DNA of 64,000 nt from Chrysomallon squamiferum (taxonomy: Eukaryota; Mollusca; Gastropoda; Neomphalida; Peltospiridae), in contig CM022669.1 in the NCBI GenBank assembly GCA_012295275.1, positions 3,131,494 through 3,195,493 of the forward strand, read 5' to 3'. A model generated the notes under the pieces. The model was not told where the DNA came from. It was given only the letters and a program-made list of their open reading frames with translations, and ran no database searches. The position numbers and the translations under genes were made by a program. How positions within the stretch are numbered: position 1 is the first letter of the stretch; the number at the start of each line of letters is the position of its first letter. Of the stretch, positions 24,451 through 42,421 are shown one piece after another.

Positions 24451-25385
24451 AAAAATTGATTCTGATAAGAAAATTTCATTTCAGAACATTAAATTTAAAT
24501 TATAATAATAATGTAACGATTTCTGTTGTTTGTTTGTTGTTGTTGTTTTTTTTGTTTTTATTTGATTGAAAATCTATCTGTAATGTCAGTTTAAGATTAC
24601 TGAGTCAGGTATACCAGTGTATGAAAACAATAATTTAAGAAACATGCTAACAACAATCTTCTGATAGGGTGTGGAACACGAGAAAAAACATATTGCACAA
24701 AAGAAAAAAAATTAAAAGAAATTTCGACAACAACAAATGATTATACGCCTAATGAGCGCAACGGATTGTAGGTGACGTCATCTACAAACGAACACAAAGC
24801 TAAACACGACAACTCCAAACCGTTTTGCATTGTTTCATTTGTTAAACAATCACTGCCTAAGTCCTGTCTAAAGAAACAGAAAGAGTTTTATTCTGAAAAC
24901 ACGGTTAAACCCATGCGTGCAGAATTACCTCAGATTTGCAGTGTTTGCTCAGCGAGTCCGCCAGATTAACGGCAAAAGAATCGACAGTCACCCGCCCAAG
25001 GTGTGGTAATTATACCTGGCGAAATAATCTGTCGAAAGTCATCTTTAAACTTATCTTTCAAAGAAACCAACGAAGGGCAATAAAAATAAATCAGTTTAGA
25101 TAACAGTTGTATTATAAAGGTTGTCTCTATGAAGTTCTGTCTCTCTCCTCCTGTATGATGAACAGACTTTGATTTCTTTCGCCAAAAGAGAATCTTAAAA
25201 CTGGGATGTACGTGTCTGGCTTCAGTCTTGTTTCGCCTTAACATATAACAGTCGCCTTGAAGTTATCCTTTTACTCTCTGAAACAAACAAAACGTTCTTT
25301 TCTCCCAGTGCTAGGAGTTTAACAACTGCTTACTGAATTAGAAACTGTTTTAGGCGTTCGTTGACTGGATGTTTTGTTTGTTTTA
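24451..25385. other. Non-coding stretch with two short unrecognised frames
   Basis: Frames at 24772-24969 (+, 65 aa) and 24966-25244 (-, 92 aa) are not low complexity but match no family I know. They face each other tail to tail. A CRE-like GTGACGTCAT is at about 24772. Confidence 0.4.
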
Positions 25386-25388
25386 GCA

Positions 25389-25391
25389 ATC

Positions 25392-25430
<39 letters not shown>

Positions 25431-25459
25431 TTTGTTTGTTTGTTTGTTTGTTTGTTTGT
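25389..25459. repeat. (TTTA)n-(TTTG)n microsatellite
   Basis: About ten TTTA units pass into seven TTTG units with no gap, consistent with point mutation followed by repeat expansion. Confidence 0.95.
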
Positions 25460-26741
25460 CCGATGGTTCGTTCTATGTTCGTGCTTGTTTGATGCTTACT
25501 CTTCTTTGTTTTTCTAATTTGTTTATTCTTTTTATTTCTTTTTAGCTATCTACATTTTATTGTTGTATTATCCCATGTTAGTTTTTCTTTTATTCTTTTA
25601 TTACTGCAACTGATAACTGTTACCTTTATACTGATTTCCTTTACCGCCCCACACTAAACAAGTCAGTTTTCATAAAAATCTTGAAATTAGGTATCGATAT
25701 TATAATAGTGACAAACTTTCTTGTTCTCTGTTATTAGTTTTCTTATTTTGCTATTGAGCTAACTCTGTGGAATTTATCGAGGGAGCAAGGTTGACCTAGA
25801 GAATAACAAGGTCAAGCTGGAATTATTTTATTAAACTATTTTAAACTGTTACATAAACACCTAAATGGATATTTATTTGTCATATGTTTAACTGCTACTA
25901 TTTCTTTGTGCCGTAATAGTTCATGAAGCTTCTGCCATGTTTGTTACATATTAAATTGCTTAGTGTGTTCGTAGATCAAATTAACCAATGTTTATTTATT
26001 TCAATTTGTTGTTTATACATAATGACAGTGACAATGACTTTATACTTATTTTTACCTTATGTCAGTACCGGGTTATAAACTGTCTGTTTCTGTTAACTGT
26101 CACGTTGGCAGGTTTTAACCAATGTTTGTTTATCTAAGCTGGTTTCTTGTTTAAAGTGTAATGAGTGTTTCGCTATGTTTATTGTTTGTACTAAATGTTT
26201 CATTTAATATTAGTGTTAGTTTTATCCAACACAACATTACAGTGAAGTAATCGAAACATCGAAGAACTCTGTTTTGTCTGTTAATCTTCTTGCAGTGGTC
26301 ATAATAATTGGATCCAAAACAACTTTCAAACGGTTGATTTATTAAAAGTATTCTAACTTTGCTCTGAATGTTACACCGAAATATATACAGTTAGTTTATT
26401 TTATCAAAATAACTTTTCTGTCGAGTAAAAAGTGTTTAGACGATTTAGTAGTAAATTCTACAGAATTTGATTAAAGACGAAGTAAAAGATTTGAGAAACA
26501 TTTAAAATGTAATTCTTACTGTGTCGAAATACGTGTGTCCTGGAAATACATTTGTTAATTAGTTAGTCAGTTAGTTTGTTTGTTGATTTATTTATTTATT
26601 TATTTATTTATATTCTTGACCTATATTCACAATAAATGTACGCTGGACGTCGTAGTATTGAAGAATACTTAATATCCATTGAAATAGTTTTAAACCACAT
26701 CATCATCATCATCTGTATTATTATAAGTAGTACCTGTAGAA

Positions 26742-26772
<31 letters not shown>

Positions 26773-27215
26773 CAGCAACAGTAATGGTACTAATGACATA
26801 TATTACTAAACTAGCACACCTTAAGAATAATTTTAAATCTAGTAAAGTGATGAATTTACAACAAACAAATACTGCTTTACTGCACTGGTCGGATTTATAT
26901 CTCAGAAAGGTTACATCATCCACTGTGATGAATATAAATTTCTTAACTGAAGAGAAAATAAATACTGATTGGAAAGATAAAGATTTAGATGTACCAAATC
27001 TGCGTTCTTTTAGTGCCATATATATTTACAGTGTTTACTTTTTTTCAAACAGGTATTTGTTGTACGTACCTGTCACGCGTCCAAGTAGGCAGCTTCATGT
27101 AAGACAGGAAGGAAACGAAGATTACTGAGAAGTAAAATGTCTGATTTGATTTAGAAATTGCTGAAGCCAACTGGTTCAGAACCAATTTCATTTTGGCAGC
27201 TCTGCACTTTTTCAC
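25460..27215. other. Non-coding stretch
   Basis: Holds a (TTTA)n run at 26584-26611, CATCATCATC at about 26700-26712 and (TAG)n at 26739-26771. The overlapping frames 26690-27019 (-) and 26784-27128 (+) are not recognised. Confidence 0.5.
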
Positions 27216-27219
27216 ACTT

Positions 27220-27319
27220 TCTTATTTAATTTCTACTTTTGTGACTGTGGTGCAATGAAAATCAATTTTCTTTATTTAATTTCCACTTTTATGACTGTGG
27301 CGCAGTGGAAATCAATTTT
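27220..27319. repeat. 50-bp tandem duplication
   Basis: TTATTTAATTTCTACTTTTG-TGACTGTGGTGCAATGAAAATCAATTTT is repeated 50 bp later with a few changes (CCACTTTT, GGCGCAGTGG). Two copies only. Confidence 0.88.
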
Positions 27320-29130
27320 AGTCTGTTTTTAAGCTTGTTTACCGTTGATTTCCTGGACTTTAATTCCTAAAGAAAAAACATAAAGTTTGATTCTTAAAGA
27401 AAAAAGAGATTTATTTGTTCTTGGTTTTCAAGGTGTTTGGTGGCTTGATTTAACACTGTAGCAATGCCGGAAATATCTTCTGTATTTCATCACCACCGAA
27501 TTGTCATGGCGGTGAAATATTTGAAATTGTCTCTGTCAGATGGAGATGCTGCTGGTGGTGAAGTCGATTGTCAAACTTCCAGGTGCAAATTTCACTGAAA
27601 AATCTATTAAGTCTTTAGTCACATGGCTCATAAACAACATGCGCATGTTTTGCAAGGAAATCCACACTTTTTGTTTCCTTTTTCTTTCTTTTTTCCGTTG
27701 ATATTGAGGATGAATTCCATACTCTGACGACTTTGCAACATCTGATCTTAGTGGTGTATGAACAGTCAAATTTGTTCTGTTTCAAATGATGGACTTAGAA
27801 CTAAAAGAGTCTCAAACATCGGTTTGTGTGTTTTAGATAAGTGATGTTCCAATTATTATACAAGTAATAAAGTTAGAAATATTACAAAGTTGTTAAATAT
27901 CACTGACATCTATTAGATTACACAGACACTCATGATGTTTTCAACATATGTCACTGCATGATCCAGATTTATGACTTACTTATCTGAGATTAGTTAACAC
28001 TGGTGTTCCGTCATTCATTCTTATTACCAAACATAGAATTTGCAAATTGTTTTAGAAATGTCATTATAACAGGGCATTATACAAGATGTCACACATTTGA
28101 CCCGGCATTATGTTATTAAAAGCTTTTGTTAATGTTAAACATGTCATATATGAACACAGAGAAAGAGAACCTCTGGATACAAGTTCTGTCGATGGACACA
28201 GTCCAAAGACATTGACCTGTCAGATTTCGGAAAAAAAATAATGATGAAAAAAACTTTCGTTTATTACGAAATGCCACTAAGTTTAGAAAAATGTTGAAAG
28301 TAGATTATCTCGGTTTGTTTTATTGGTTGATATTTTTCAGCTGTGTACATTATTATATGCAAGATATATGCAAGATATACGAAGACTGATTCTTTACCTA
28401 AACTTTATCTGTATGTGTCTTGATATATTTGTCTATTTTGTAAACATAACTACGCTTCCAAAATGAAAAACAAGTCATGACCAATCTTATATTTGTTATT
28501 CTTATTCATAATCTTAGTAGTTGTAAATGTAATTGCTGTAGCAGTATTATAATAATAGAAGCCATAGTAGTAGTAGAATTAACAAATTGCAGAAGCAAAT
28601 CTGGATGGAGAAATACGGAGAACCGAGCGTTCGTTCATGAATCAGTAATACTGAAAGCGTTGCAGTAAGGAACCTGTCCTTCGACGCTTTAATACTTGAA
28701 CAAAAATATTCGACAGAAAAAACAAGTATAACTTCCTAAACTTTATTCCTATTTATTTTCTTTTTTTCTTATCTTACAAAAGAGAGAGAGGAGAATAAAT
28801 TTTTTTTTTTTAATTTTTTCTCGAATAGAAATGTAACTAATCTTTTTGCCTCCAAACACAAATAGAGGCAAATCTTTTCCAAACGGTTTAACGTACTAAC
28901 AGCTTGTTATCAGAATGTTTTGCTGCAGAGCTGACCTCCAAAGTAACGCGTTATTTCAAATACTATTGGAAACAGACGTTGCTGCTTTGCAAAGTCAGCC
29001 AGTGGAATGATGCCAGAATGTCTTTCTGCCACCTTGCAGCTGCCTGCACAATTCCGGAAAGGGTTAAGCCAGAATAATCTGCAAACTAAGTGTCCAAGCT
29101 TTACAAAAAAAAAAAAAACCTAATAAAAAC
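27320..29130. other. Non-coding stretch without recognisable features
   Basis: Short unmatched frames only (27536-27769 -, 28477-28668 +). There is a small GA run at about 28783 and a T10 run at 28801. Confidence 0.5.
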
Positions 29131-29131
29131 A

Positions 29132-29195
29132 AAATGAAGTGGGTAGAGCATTTCTTTAAGCGTGATGGATACAAGGATCGATTCTCCTCAAAGAT
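29132..29195 (+). repeat. tRNA-derived SINE head fragment
   Basis: GAAGTGGGTAGAGCATTTCT resembles a pol III A box with flank (…AGTGGGTAGAGC), and AAGGATCGATTCTCCTC at about 29173-29189 resembles a B box (GGTTCGATTCC). The 36-40-bp spacing is right for a tRNA head. It does not fold as an intact tRNA, and the SINE body is not evident downstream. Confidence 0.45.
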
Positions 29196-30299
29196 CAGTT
29201 CAATTTGTAAATGATTTAAAAAAAAAAAAAATTTTATCCAGCTTGTCCTACACTGTTTTATCAATGGGGTAGTAAATATTTAAAAAGAACCCTTTCCTTG
29301 ATTGCAGTCGACAAAACTAGACAATCGTGTGGCGGGTTTCTTCTCTGATGTCGTGTTTTGTGTATCGTTCATCCACCCGTATCAATTTTTTATCTGACAA
29401 TTTTAAATTAATATGTGTATATGCAGTTATTTGTTTGAGTGTGTTTGAGTGTGTATGAGTGTGTATGTGTGTATATGTGAAAAATAATTAATTATTTCTA
29501 TCCGCTGTTACAGAGCTGTTTCCCGCTCCAGCTAATGTCCCATGACTGGTTTAATTAAGGCCCTGGTATGTGTTGTCCTAACTATGGAAAAGTAATTTTA
29601 TTTCTATCCAAAGTTAGCGTTCATAGCAAACTTTTTTTCCTCACGTGCTAATTTAACAATGAGTTTAATTCAGCCCATGACCTGTTGTTTTTAATTATAC
29701 GATGGATGTTTGAAAGACTGAAGTATGTCTGCTGCTGTCCTGCCATAATGAAAATTGTGAATATTACGTTTATATAAAACTATTTTAACGTTAATGTTAA
29801 AGAAAATGAGTTCATAGAACTGAAACGTGCTCTTTATTTTTCCCTTCTACTTCGGCTTTAGACTTTAAATAATAAATCTAAATCAATTTTAATGTTTAAA
29901 TTATTACTATCATAATTAATTTGAGATCAATGTAAGACAGTTGGGTTTATTTCTTGTTTTCATAATCTGACTGAAATAGATTTTCCATGTCCAACTTTTC
30001 AACATCCATTAATACTGGCCATCAGAGAAGAACTTATATATGCATTTCTTTTCATGTGGCTCAATATGATGGATTGGATGGCATTGTACACCGACGACGT
30101 GATGGAAACCACTACCATGGAAACGAACTCATAGTCCAGACATACCACTGTCTTAGTCACCGCCAGTTTAGACTCGTTTGTCAGAATGTTTTGTGAACAC
30201 AAACACACACACAGTCGCATTTTATTTTATTTCAAACCCGAACCGTTATTTTATTATTCTTTTTTTTTAGTAAAAGTAACTGTATAAAAAAATGTTTAT
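29196..30299. other. Non-coding stretch
   Basis: Degenerate GTGTTTGAGTGTGTATGAGT repeats lie at 29436-29478. The frames at 29987-30220 on both strands overlap and are unmatched. Confidence 0.5.
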
Positions 30300-30505
30300 G
30301 TCTTTCAATTTTTTCTTCTTTTTAAATTATTATTATTACTACTACTGCAACTTTATTTTACTACTTTTGTTTCATTTATTTATTTTATTTTATTTTATTT
30401 ATTTATTTATATTTTTTTTTTATTTTATTTTTTATTTATTTATTTTATTTATTTATTTTTTTTATTTTTTTATTTTATTTTATTTTTTATTTTTGGTTTA
30501 CTTAT
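30300..30505. repeat. T-rich (TTTA)/(TTTTA) tract
   Basis: Irregular TTTATTTATTTTATTTTATT runs. The Phe/Tyr/Leu-only frame at 30292-30525 is its translation. Confidence 0.9.
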
Positions 30506-33849
<3,344 letters not shown>

Positions 33850-34081
33850 AAATATTTCAACATTTTTATATTACTTTTGATTCTTTAATTTTATTTTATC
33901 TTTCTTTCCTTTTATTTTCTTCAAAAATTTACTTATAAATATATATCTCAAATAAAAAAAAGGATTTACTGGATTATGTTTTGTTTTATTTTCTTTTTAA
34001 TTAAGAATATGTTTAGATGCACGTTCAAACGTTTTTAACACATTTCTCTTGATGACAAAACTGATGTTAAATAAAAAGTAT

Positions 34082-34084
<3 letters not shown>

Positions 34085-34139
<55 letters not shown>
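34085..34139. repeat. (CA)n microsatellite
   Basis: About 27 perfect CA dinucleotides. Confidence 0.98.
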
Positions 34140-34141
<2 letters not shown>

Positions 34142-34411
34142 ACAAAAATATGTAATGCTGCGATTTTCCTATAATTCTATTTTCTTAATATAATCTCATA
34201 ATTCTTCTTCTTCTGATTCTCATATCTAACTTGACATCCATAAATGAATATTTAAACATGTTTTCAATTCTTTTTAAATTAATTTTTAAAAAGTTGTTTG
34301 ACAATATGCTATCAGTGATTATCAGTTGTCAGTTATACATTTAAAAAAAAAAAAAAATTATATTACAACAAACAAACGTTTGGTCATCAAATATTTATAT
34401 TCACTTAAAGC

Positions 34412-35499
<1,088 letters not shown>

Positions 35500-35665
35500 A
35501 GCAATAATAATAATGGTACCGGCTAGAGTTGTAGTGGTATTGGTAGTAGTATTAGTAGCAATAGCAGCAGAATTAATGGTACTAGTTATGGTTATTGTAT
35601 TATTAGTAATAGTAGTAGGTGTGTAAGTAGTTTTAACAGCTACAGAAGCAATAGTAATAATAAAA
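35500..35665. repeat. Degenerate (TAG)n-type trinucleotide cloud
   Basis: Imperfect GTAGTGGTATTGGTAGTAGT, AGTAGCAATAGCAGCAG and ATTAGTAATAGTAGTAGG-like segments without a clean unit run. Confidence 0.75.
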
Positions 35666-36089
35666 GAATAACATTCAACTTGTTTTACATATATTTAATA
35701 TTTAAAATATTCAGTTTAACGTTTGCGTGAGATCTGTCGCTAGATGAATGATACAAATTCAAATTTCGAGTTATCTGAGTAAATCGAAGACAGAACGCGT
35801 CTAATTCATTTGTCGCAAATCTCGCAGGTACCAGACAGCTTTACAAAATAAATTTATATGATGAGTTTGGTGTTTGTTACGTAACTTTATCTTGGAGAAA
35901 CGACAAAGTATTAGAGAATCGGGTTTGGCAAAGTGCCACGTCATATAACGTGTTTTAAGAATGTCAGTAATTGTCTGCAATATTTGCCCATGACGTCTAA
36001 GCTAACTCAATCAGTCTGCAGTTGAAATACTTCATTTCTGTTCAGACATTTGTTAATTTAATCTGACTGACCTCAGAACACCTTCGATG

Positions 36090-36165
36090 TCGTTTGGTCC
36101 AGTGGTTATAGCATTATACTAAAAAGTGTTGGTTGGCAGATTCAGTACTTCACGGGGTCCATACT
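36090..36165 (+). repeat. tRNA-derived SINE head fragment
   Basis: TGGTCCAGTGGTTATAGCAT (about 36095-36114) closely matches a pol III A box, and GCAGATTCAGTACTTCACGG (36137-36156) is a degenerate B box at the expected distance. It continues as GGGGTCCATACTGGC, like other tRNA-headed SINEs. It has no tail and is most likely a decayed copy. Confidence 0.5.
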
Positions 36166-37904
36166 GGCTTTTATCACTTTTTTAATAAACTGTCATGGTG
36201 TCATTTTTTTCCATTCTACACGAAGGTTTTAAAAAAAATATTTATTTCTGCTAACACATAAGTGAATCTGATTGTATGGAAATCGGCTGGTTTGGAGTGT
36301 CGTTTTATTTATGTTTCTAATTATTAGAGAGTACAGGAACAGTTTCTTCAATTTGATTATTATAAAAAAAAGTAAAATATGCTTAAACCCAATGATTATT
36401 AAGGTAAATTCCATTCTTATGTAACGTTTAGCCGTCTAAAAATCTCTAATGCATAGACTAACTTATCTTCTCTTAATATATTTTATTAACTTTAATCAAA
36501 AATGAAATGTATTGATTCAGTAATAGAGTAAACAAATTATATTATATTAGTGTCAAAATGGTCTATAGGCGTGTTACTATATTTATTAAATACCGTACAC
36601 AATATTACTTGATGGAAAGTAATCACTAAACAAATTAATCACCAACTATATAGAAACAAATAGACTTTTCGACATATTGCACGTCTTCTTTATAACAGTT
36701 TCTTGTATTTCTCTCTCTAAGACCGTTTATTTATCCATGTGTTTTATTGGTTAACCAGTTGATTATCGATGTATTTCATTATTTGTTATCATATGAATAT
36801 GCGCGTATATATGTTTGAATAATATTTATAATGCATGTGCAGGTAGGTGTAAGATTTTTTATGGCTGTGTGGTATATGTTGTGTGTTGTTTGAATTGTGT
36901 GTGTGTGTGTGTTTGTATGTGTGTATTACTGAAGATATATATCAGTGTAGGAGAGAAAAGGATAAACCGTTATTTTTTGATGGATATTGAATGAAGGTTA
37001 ATCAACTGGGTTTTTTGTTTTGTTGTATATGTGTTTTTTTAATACTGTTGCATATTTATGTAACTGATTTAGTATTCAGATATCACTGTAATTCAGCAGC
37101 TATTAAAAAATACGTTAAGACCGACATCTTTCTCTTCTTTTCTCAAAACAACTGCATCTTCTTTTTAACTTGGCAAAAAACAAAGTATTATTGGTACGAG
37201 ATCATGCTTCAGATTTGTTCACAGTATTCACATGGATGCACCGGGTTTCATTACCGAAATCCCGGGAGCTTAAAAAGCATAATTTTGGACTGAGCTCTAT
37301 TCTCTAATCTTTGGACACAAAACGATGTTCCGCACTTCGTAAGTCAGAGTTGTTGATGATGTTTTCGAGCTGTCTTCGTCGCAATGTTGATGCTACGACT
37401 GCCACGTAGGTGACACATTTGCTTAAACTGAAGAGCTGCCAAAAACAAAAAATCGAGGTCGGTTTGCGAGACTCCCGAAGTGCGCTGCTTGGCTGCCAAA
37501 TCTCTTGACCTTCAGTCGAGATTTATGGATTGATCTCACATAGTTTGGGCTTTGAAGAGACTGAATTCTGAATGGAGATAACGCATTAGTAAATGAAGAA
37601 CGTTGTTTGGAATATTAAATATGGGGAAATGGTTTGATCATATTTGGTAAAAATAAAACGGACAACAGGTGAAGTTAGAAATACGATAACGTATTGGAGG
37701 AAGTCAAATGTGAGTTGTTTTATGTAAAACATTCACTACAAATATAGATGAAACGAAAATGTAGTCAAATAAAAAAATAATAATAATAAAAAATCTATTT
37801 TCAGCAAATTTTAATTTTTGATTTTAATAAAGAGAAAAATGAAATTTTTTTTTTTTTAAATAATATAGGATGTATGTGAATGTATTTTACATCTGTGTGT
37901 CTGC
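36166..37904. other. Non-coding stretch
   Basis: Unmatched short frames at 36229-36414 (-) and 36991-37293 (+). A GT run lies at 36897-36913. A slightly GC-richer block at about 37300-37560 has a 9-bp inverted pair (CGCACTTCG / CGAAGTGCG at about 37331 and 37477), but no family is recognised. Confidence 0.45.
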
Positions 37905-37907
37905 ATC

Positions 37908-37932
37908 TTTATATATATATATATATATATAT
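37908..37932. repeat. (TA)n microsatellite
   Basis: Twelve TA dinucleotides flanked by GTCTGCATCTTTA and TTAGTCTGTGTGTCTGCATG; the GTGTGTCTGCAT motif occurs on both sides. Confidence 0.9.
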
Positions 37933-38755
37933 TAGTCTGTGTGTCTGCATGTGTTTGTGTATATGTATATCTGTATGTATGTACGAATCCTTTTGTGAAA
38001 AGGTGACAGAATTAAAAAAATTATTCTTCTTCAAAATTTTATGTTACCAGTTTAAACACTATGTGACAAGGTTGTTGTTTTTGTTTGTTTGTTTGTTTTG
38101 TTGTTTTCTTCTTCACAGAAATACTATCATCAAAGTAAAATTATTTTCTAACTATGCTAAGTAAACAGCTTTAGACGGACAGCGCTATGAATTGTTAATG
38201 GAAGTGCGAAATAACGCGCAACTACCAACAAATATATACCTCCTTAATAAATCAAACATTTCGTACTAAATTCGTCTTCTAAAAAGCTCTCCAGGAAATT
38301 AAAGAGAACTTTTTTATTCTTCTACTTTCCTCTCTGTAACAACTGACCGTGGCTGTTACAGCATACATTTCAACAAACACAGATGTGATTTATCGGCTTG
38401 CCTGAGACTGTCAGACCAGTTCCAGATGGATGGAATAGTTTTTGCGAGATTCTGTTTGTACAGACATGAATGATCGTTATCATCACGTGAAATTTATCAA
38501 AAATAGAATATCAAAAATATGAAAGCTATTTGCTTTTAGACATTTTGTTTTTATTTGAACAAAATGGATGCAAGGTGAATAGGCCGCCATTGCCAGTATT
38601 CGGCTATTTCCGGAATTTGTTAAGCGAATTGTCGCGTCTGTGTTGACAGAATGGTTTTAGGTGGGGTTTGTTCTGGGGGGGTCTGAGTTTTTTTTGGGGG
38701 GGTCATTATTTATTCTTATCCATATATTTATTTATTTTTATGTTTTATCTTATTT

Positions 38756-38812
38756 TATTTTATTTATTTATTTATTTATTTATTTAGTTATTTATTTATT
38801 TAGTTATTTATT
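38756..38812. repeat. (TTTA)n microsatellite
   Basis: TTTATTTATTTA with occasional TTAG variants. It accounts for the frame at 38661-38861. Confidence 0.92.
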
Positions 38813-38978
38813 TCCATTCTTTGCAATGTGCTGTTGTTTTCGAGTGCTCCATGTTGAATGAATGAATGAACGAACTAAAGAATAAAAGTTTTACGACACC
38901 TGAACAAATTTTATTGTTAAAAACTAGTTTTTGTCTGATAACGTCATCAAGATCATCATCATCACCATCATTGGAAAA

Positions 38979-39190
38979 ATGATGTAATTCAGTGGTAAAG
39001 CGCCAGGTTCAGTGGGTCTTGAGATCGATACTCATCGTGGACTCATTGAACTGTTACTGTTTCCAGCCTCTGCTCCACACTCTGATAAAATTTATAGTAT
39101 GTATTATCCTGTCTATAGGATGGTGCAAATAAAATACTTATTGCTGCTAATCGGAAAGAGTAACCCATGAGTAACAGCGAACTTCTGGAT
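38979..39190 (+). repeat. tRNA-derived SINE, molluscan type
   Basis: The head contains GTAATTCAGTGGTAAAGCGC (A box, about 38984-39003) and GAGATCGATACTCATCGTGG (B box, 39021-39040). The body contains TTTCCAGCCTCTGCTCCACA, ATTATCCTGTCTATAGGATG-GTGCAAATAAAA and TTGCTGCTAATCGGAAAGAG-TAACCCATGA. The order A box, B box, 'TCCAGCC…CACC', 'CCTGTCTGTGGGATGGTGC', 'GCTGCTAATCGAAAAGAGTAGCCCATG' is one I recall from molluscan, particularly gastropod, SINEs. The copy is diverged, seems truncated after about 39190, and lacks an obvious target-site duplication. Confidence 0.7.
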
Positions 39191-39411
39191 TTTGGGGATG
39201 TGAAAATATAAGGAGAAAGTTTGGGTATAGGATCTAAGTCTAAATTCCATTATTCAAATAGTTTGCAAGCTTTTGTTCTAATATTTTTAATAATTCTCTG
39301 CACAAAAAAAAAAAAAATGTGTTATTCAAGACAATCCGAAAACTATGATTATTATTGTTACCGATGTTGTTAAAAATTCCTAGCTGTCAAATTATATTTT
39401 TAAAATTTAAG

Positions 39412-39412
<1 letters not shown>

Positions 39413-39450
<38 letters not shown>

Positions 39451-39470
39451 TATTATTATAATAATAATGA
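39413..39470. repeat. (TAA)n with inverted (TTA) core
   Basis: TAATAATAAT, then TTATTATTA, then TAATAATAATGA. It is self-complementary like 23917-23993. It encodes the Tyr/Asn end of the minus frame at 39407-39811. Confidence 0.92.
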
Positions 39471-39585
39471 CATATGAAATCTGATATCGCTGCAGCAGAG
39501 CTATTCTTGTCATTGACAGCAAGGATTCTTTTTTGTTCATGACTTTTAAATAAAACAGTAGTATGGCAGTGGAGCGGGGGAGAAT

Positions 39586-39655
39586 ACTGATAAAGACTGA
39601 ACCTTCGCAACTGACACCTGCGCTCTAACCTCCGAACTATACCTTGGTTGTTTCT
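39586..39655 (-). repeat. tRNA-like SINE head fragment (minus strand)
   Basis: On the minus strand, TATAGTTCGGAGGTTAGAGC resembles an A box and GCGAAGGTTCAGTCTTTATC a B box, about 35 nt apart. No intact cloverleaf was confirmed by eye and no body is recognised. It lies 400 bp from the better SINE copy and in the opposite orientation. Confidence 0.4.
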
Positions 39656-39994
39656 TTTTCTCAAAAGTATGGATTTAAAAAAAGTAAACACAAATCTTAA
39701 ATAGGGTAAATAGAATATTTTCTTTCTGTCAGCTGTCGAAAATTTGTTTTTACAATGATTACAAATCAAGGGTGTATTTTGTTTTAGTTGGTTTTCTTTC
39801 CCGCAAAACATTTATGACTGGGTATTTTTTAAATTATCTTCATTTAGCAATATCAACTTCGCCTAGAGTCTGCAATATCAATTCACTGTTTTAAATTTCA
39901 GGCACTAATTCTAAAAATGTTTTGTTCAGCAGAAAGATTGTGTCATCTATCACACTATTCGTGAAAAGAAAACTAAACATTGCCATGATTTTCT

Positions 39995-40190
39995 AGTTAG
40001 ACAACACAACACAACGCAATACAAATACATATGTGACATGATACGATACGAATCAATACCATGTGACATGATACGATATAGTACAAATCGATACGATACG
40101 ATATAGTACAAATCAATGCGATACGATGCAATACAAATCTCTGCTATACGATACAATATGAACCGATGCGATACAAAACAGTAGAATACA
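39995..40190. repeat. Minisatellite with 25-bp unit (GATACGATATAGTACAAATC type)
   Basis: Four consecutive 25-bp units start at 40070, 40095, 40120 and 40145, each beginning (G/T)ATACGAT and containing (G)TACAAATC or a variant. Upstream, ATGTGACATGATACGATA occurs twice, 30 bp apart (40031 and 40061). Upstream again, ACACAACACAACGCAATACA is a shorter-period edge. The minus frame at 39950-40156 is its translation. Confidence 0.88.
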
Positions 40191-42389
<2,199 letters not shown>

Positions 42390-42421
42390 TCTCTATTTCT
42401 CTTTCCTCTTGTCTCTCATTA

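Noticed and set aside
22360-30120. Apparent similarity between 22365-22400 and 30090-30120 (TGGAAA-CACT-CCA-GG)
   Set aside because: Only short matching words over about 25 bp with no extension; likely chance.
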